Below are positions 61,398-64,000 of a stretch of 64,000 nucleotides of DNA, piece after piece. This DNA is from an uncultured Lachnospiraceae bacterium (lineage in GTDB: Bacteria > Bacillota > Clostridia > Lachnospirales > Lachnospiraceae). A model generated the notes under the pieces. That model ran no database searches, was not told the origin of the DNA, and saw only the letters and a list, made by a program, of their open reading frames with translations. Both the position numbers and the translations under genes were made by a program. The stretch spans positions 1 through 64,000 of the forward strand of contig CAJLRL010000008.1 of the NCBI GenBank assembly GCA_905209075.1, in the 5' to 3' direction. Position 1 is the stretch's first letter. Each line of letters begins with the position of its first letter.

Positions 61398-61503
61398 TCT
61401 GATTACCTCTCAATTCTTTCAGTTTTGCTTCTGATTTTGTGAGGAATACTGTTTTTCCAAAATCTGTTTCGTGATACTTCGCATCTGCATCAATCAGTCT
61501 CAT
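61384..61503 (-). CDS. Short phage protein, likely internal-deletion product
   Basis: A 39-residue frame, MRLIDADAKYHETDFGKTVF then LTKSEAKLKELRGN, with GGAG 7 bases before the ATG. MRLIDADA is the usual start, and ETDFGKTVFLTKSEA is like the usual end, of longer phage early proteins, so this may be two ends joined by deletion. It overlaps the next gene by 14 bases. Confidence 0.5.
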   Translation of the reverse strand: MRLIDADAKYHETDFGKTVFLTKSEAKLKELRGNQNGKV

Positions 61504-61529
61504 TCTCTATCTCCTCATCCTCCTGAGGT

Positions 61530-61590
61530 AAGGGGAGCTGGGTAAGGGCTCCCTTGTGTTTAAATGGCTTACAAATATATATCTCATCCT
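61530..61590. repeat. Third, shorter copy of the phage hairpin repeat
   Basis: GGGGAGCTGGGTAAGGGCTCCC (61531-61552 region) followed by ATGGCTTACAAAT matches the hairpin and flank of copies A and B. On the minus strand TTTGTAAGCCAT precedes the stem GGGAGC / GCTCCC. The minus strand is also open in one frame here (SEDEIYICKPF and GALTQLPLPQEDEE), without a start codon, so it may be a coding remnant. Confidence 0.65.
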
Positions 61591-61611
61591 CTGAAAAAAG
61601 GCTTTCTCCAT

Positions 61612-61842
61612 CTACCCAGCTATGTTCTCACATCCCTTGCACACCTTGACTTCTTCCGCATCCATGTCAACCTCATTGCCTACAGCAATGCATAGCACAG
61701 GCATTTTGATTTCATCATCTTTTAACAGCATTATTTCATTGTTATCGTATCTCTTCCTTTTCCGAGGATTAGCAAGTATTATGCTAAAATCTGCATCCTC
61801 TGGAAAAGTCTTCAGATACTCAATAAGATCTTTATTCTTCAT
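61612..61842 (-). CDS. Small phage early protein
   Basis: A 76-residue protein starting MKNKDLIEYLKTFPEDADFS. Such MKxKDLIEYLKxFPEDAxV proteins are common in Lachnospiraceae prophages and have no known function. The core INLANP-like strand, MPVLCIAVGNEVDMDAEEV, suggests a small beta-alpha fold. AAGGTGA lies directly before the ATG at 61842, which follows the PAPS-reductase-like gene by 7 bases. Confidence 0.7.
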   Translation of the reverse strand: MKNKDLIEYLKTFPEDADFSIILANPRKRKRYDNNEIMLLKDDEIKMPVLCIAVGNEVDMDAEEVKVCKGCENIAG

Positions 61843-61849
61843 ACTCACC

Positions 61850-63070
61850 TTACCTCATCTGATCCAGTGGCAACGACATCTGCCCTTTGCAGTTACCGCC
61901 AATAGTGGATGGATCCCAGCCTACACCGATATAGTCCAGTACTTTCGCCCAGCCGTAATCATTGCCATTCTCGTCTTTGCACATGTGGAACATCAAATAA
62001 TCCCACTCCGTTGGGTTCTTTTCGTATAACAGATCAAACCTGTGTGGTCTTTTTTCCATGTAGATTCCAAAACCACACATACTGCATCCTGTCCTTTGAG
62101 CTTTGGTAGTTCTCAGAGTGCCGTCAGGAGCTTTATCTATCACTCCGTATATACTTGGTATAATGCTTTCAGGCATCTCAAACTTATCTGTGATCCTGCC
62201 CTCTTCAAGCATCCTCTTGTGATATTTATCTTTAAGATTGCTCTTCCACAGCTCGTCCATCTCCAACGCAAGTGTTAATATATCCTGCCTGTTAAAGATT
62301 GCAAACGGTGCTGATCTGATAGTTGATGCACCAAAATAATTGCATCCATTCATCATAAGGCTCTTTGCTCTGCGACCGCCCTCTGATGCCATTAGTCCGA
62401 GAAATGGTACACTGTGGTGTTCCTTTCCCCAGTCATCACAATTTTTTTCTTTGAGGTAATAGCAGCACTTTGCTGATACCTTAAAGTCCGGCTTCTGATA
62501 CTGGCATCCTTCATTTTCGTTCTCATATCCTCCGAAAAGCTTCAGCCATCGGTTTGTCAACTGCATCTTAGAGTTTTTCTGCCATCCTCCATACTCTCCC
62601 GTCTCGCCTGTGATGATTGCATGGCGCACGGTTTTGTTTTTCTCTGTTGGATTCTGGAGCAGTTCTATCTTGCCGGCTATCTCCTTTGATATGACAGGAA
62701 AGCCAAACTCCTGTATAACTCTCGGTTTTGTCCAGCGTTTACCATCCTTTCGCATCAAAGGCGGAATATTTATAATTCCCAATGCCTTATGTATTTTCTG
62801 TATACTCGAGTCCTCAAGCGTAGATGCTGATACTCCCGGCACATCCTCATGGCATACCTCATTGATAAACAGATACAGTATTATGCTGTCTAATCCTCCC
62901 ACAGACACATGATAATTAAGTCCACGCTTGTCACATTCACTTATAAACTCTTTTACTCTTGTGATCGCATACCTGCGTTTAAAGTCATAGTCCTGATTTT
63001 GTTTCTGCACAAATGCTGTTATCTTTGCATAAGTGCCTAGTCTCTTCATTCTCTGTTGTACTGATTCCAC
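61850..63070 (-). CDS. PAPS reductase-like phage protein (PP-loop family)
   Basis: A 406-residue protein. The N-terminal domain resembles the PP-loop adenylyl-sulphate-type family: HVSVGGLDSIILYLF (about 56-70) with ISAST-like strands, and a later ITGETGEYGGW. The usual SGGKDS loop reads VGGLDS. Four cysteines near the C-terminus (TGCSMCGFG) with CQ and CCYYL upstream could hold a metal or Fe-S cluster. The start is a GTG at 63070, 7 bases after GTGAGG and 2 bases after the stop of a 30-aa gene. Phage PAPS-reductase-like proteins have been tied to DNA modification or sulphur metabolism, but the role here is unknown. Confidence 0.8.
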   Translation of the reverse strand: MESVQQRMKRLGTYAKITAFVQKQNQDYDFKRRYAITRVKEFISECDKRGLNYHVSVGGLDSIILYLFINEVCHEDVPGVSASTLEDSSIQKIHKALGIINIPPLMRKDGKRWTKPRVIQEFGFPVISKEIAGKIELLQNPTEKNKTVRHAIITGETGEYGGWQKNSKMQLTNRWLKLFGGYENENEGCQYQKPDFKVSAKCCYYLKEKNCDDWGKEHHSVPFLGLMASEGGRRAKSLMMNGCNYFGASTIRSAPFAIFNRQDILTLALEMDELWKSNLKDKYHKRMLEEGRITDKFEMPESIIPSIYGVIDKAPDGTLRTTKAQRTGCSMCGFGIYMEKRPHRFDLLYEKNPTEWDYLMFHMCKDENGNDYGWAKVLDYIGVGWDPSTIGGNCKGQMSLPLDQMR

Positions 63071-63072
63071 TG

Positions 63073-63165
63073 CTATGCCTCACTTGTCATCTGTGCCTGT
63101 ATATCTATCAGTGCTTCTCTTATTTGTTCAGCCTCTTTTAATAAATTTTCAAATTCTTTGCTCAT
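63073..63165 (-). CDS. Thirty-residue phage protein
   Basis: MSKEFENLLKEAEQIREALI then DIQAQMTSEA, one amphipathic helix. A perfect GGAGG lies 8 bases before the ATG at 63165, and its stop is 2 bases before the GTG of the PAPS-reductase-like gene. It may be a leader peptide that couples translation of the next gene. Too short for family assignment. Confidence 0.6.
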   Translation of the reverse strand: MSKEFENLLKEAEQIREALIDIQAQMTSEA

Positions 63166-63209
63166 TTTGTTTACCTCCGTGTTGTTTGTTTTGTTACAGT
63201 TTCTTTATA

Positions 63210-63219
63210 CACTATAGTG
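63210..63219. promoter_or_regulatory. Palindromic site between divergent frames
   Basis: CACTATAGTG is a perfect 10-bp palindrome that overlaps a plus-strand -10-like TATAGT (63213-63218), with TTGTTA 16 bases upstream (63191-63196). It is a plausible operator for the HTH-like protein coded to the right. Confidence 0.45.
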
Positions 63220-63230
63220 CCAAAAGCGGT

Positions 63231-63392
63231 ATGACTCTGGCAGAAATTGTTGCAGAATATAATAAGACTCATGAACCAACAACTACTCAAAATATTTCCA
63301 ATAAGCTAACTCGTGGCACTATTAAATATAGCGAATGTCTCGAGCTTGCTAAAATCATGGGATATGATATTTCTTGGATCAAGAGAGGATAG
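63231..63392 (+). CDS. Small HTH-like phage regulator, possibly truncated
   Basis: A 53-residue frame on the opposite strand to its neighbours. TLAEIVAEYNKTHEPTTTQNISNKLTRGTIKYSECLELAKIMGYDISWIKR has the spacing of a small Cro/XRE-like helix-turn-helix (helices near 3-10, 19-26 and 33-43). The frame extends upstream without a usual start, and the ATG has no ribosome site, so it would be leaderless from the nearby promoter or is a truncated gene. It could be a phage repressor. Confidence 0.5.
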   Translation: MTLAEIVAEYNKTHEPTTTQNISNKLTRGTIKYSECLELAKIMGYDISWIKRG

Positions 63393-63412
63393 TTCCTCTC
63401 TTTTTCATTTTT

Positions 63413-63805
63413 TTAATTTTGCGTTTCTGATATTTCGTCACATGATACCTGATTTAATTTTGTTACAAGCGCATTATAATCATCTATTGCATACTCTGCC
63501 GGTATTGAATATTTTTTTATTTCATATCTAGCTGCTACATCACTTTCGATATAACATCCACTCCAATCCCATACATCATCGATACCAACAAATACATCTG
63601 CCTGTGCCAGTTTCTTAAGACTTTCTCCAAGATACCACACAGCCTCATTATTATCCTTTGGTGGATTATCTTCTATGTAGCTGTCAATCAGTTCCAGTTC
63701 TTCTCCTTCGTATATCTCTGCAATCTTTTTCATTTTCTGAATACTTGCTTTGATTTCTTCCTCTGTTCTGCCTTTCATTGGTACACTTACAAATAATTTC
63801 TTCAT
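63413..63805 (-). CDS. DUF4406-like phage protein
   Basis: A 130-residue protein. MKKLFVSVPMKGRTEEEI at the start, with SVPMKGRTEEEI matching DUF4406, and ADVFVGIDDVWDWSGCYIESDVA fit the nucleoside 2-deoxyribosyltransferase-like Rossmann fold. The Glu in GCYIE aligns with the catalytic glutamate of that superfamily. It may act on nucleotides or DNA precursors, but this is inference. The start at 63805 has AAAGGAA upstream. Confidence 0.82.
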   Translation of the reverse strand: MKKLFVSVPMKGRTEEEIKASIQKMKKIAEIYEGEELELIDSYIEDNPPKDNNEAVWYLGESLKKLAQADVFVGIDDVWDWSGCYIESDVAARYEIKKYSIPAEYAIDDYNALVTKLNQVSCDEISETQN

Positions 63806-63838
63806 GGTTTTTTCCTTTCTCATTGCTAAAATGGTTAA

Positions 63839-64000
63839 AGGGAGCTGGGTAAAGCTCCCTCCTGTAATGGCTTACAAATCAGTTTGTGGTATATCTTAAT
63901 CCGCATGCCCGGTTTCTTTCGCATTTCTGCAGGTGTTTCAACCTATCTTTGAATCTGATATGCCGGTATCTCCCTCCAGTTAAAATCTACTCCGGACAAC
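63839..64000. repeat. Direct repeat, copy B (cut by the window end)
   Basis: Same sequence as copy A, with the hairpin GGGAGCT-TTACCC-AGCTCCC upstream of the DUF4406-like gene. The minus-strand frame that ends EIPAYQIQR probably belongs to a full-length gene that continues beyond 64,000. Confidence 0.8.

Overview
The window looks like chromosome from an AT-rich, low-GC Gram-positive of the Lachnospiraceae type (Roseburia, Agathobacter, Butyrivibrio or Lachnospira-like). The pointers are strong AGGAGG ribosome sites, Bacillota-type housekeeping genes (pcrA, a yerC-type TrpR-like gene, class II galT, soluble recJ), a plant-galactan utilisation locus, and an ICE and an HK97-type siphophage of kinds common in gut Firmicutes. 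This placement is inferred from gene content; no rRNA or tRNA gene was seen.

Layout. (1) 1 to about 2,850 is one end of an integrative conjugative element: partial anti-sigma gene, ECF-like sigma factor, a broken parA, a DUF3970-like 59-aa gene and a DUF6075-like gene. It abuts the 3' end of the rRNA methyltransferase gene rumA/rlmD, whose last codons seem to come from the element. (2) 2,832-15,373 is core chromosome: rlmD, a small membrane protein, pcrA, a DUF1836 gene, a yerC-like regulator, a CPBP protease, a large HD-GYP/GGDEF signalling protein, a small-export protein gene, hisC and a MATE pump. (3) 15,452-27,084 is a galactan/galactose locus read leftwards: AraC-type regulator, sugar ABC transporter (binding protein and two permeases), GH2 beta-galactosidase, GH53 endo-galactanase, galK and galT. 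Imported galacto-oligosaccharides would be cut in the cytoplasm and enter the Leloir pathway. (4) 27,211-32,900 is a second carbohydrate module: a zinc-ribbon protein, an unrecognised 619-aa protein, a LacI-type regulator and a divergent GH42 beta-galactosidase, with LacI-like operators. (5) 32,955-40,790 holds an L,D-transpeptidase, a PAP2 phosphatase, an alpha/beta hydrolase, a soluble chemoreceptor-like protein, recJ, truA and the C-terminal stump of a peptidoglycan-binding protein.

(6) About 40,800 to beyond 64,000 is an HK97-type, cos-type siphoprophage read leftwards. From the right: a DUF4406-like gene, a PAPS-reductase-like gene, small early genes, an ArpU/RinA-like regulator, a small operon with a ribbon-helix-helix gene behind a palindromic promoter, HNH nuclease, probable cos region, terminases, portal, protease, capsid, connectors, tail tube, tail chaperones with a -1 frameshift, tape measure, Dit, Tal, collagen-like fibre modules with an SGNH hydrolase, collar-like fibre, XhlA, holin and amidase. 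No integrase is in view. The prophage cuts the peptidoglycan-binding gene upstream of truA-recJ.

The most notable points are the prophage junction inside the peptidoglycan-binding gene, a palindrome exactly inside a consensus promoter in front of a ribbon-helix-helix gene, a thrice-repeated hairpin and a 160-bp duplication in the phage early region, an uncharacterised LacI-linked enzyme with a zinc-ribbon partner, and two large palindromic intergenic elements.
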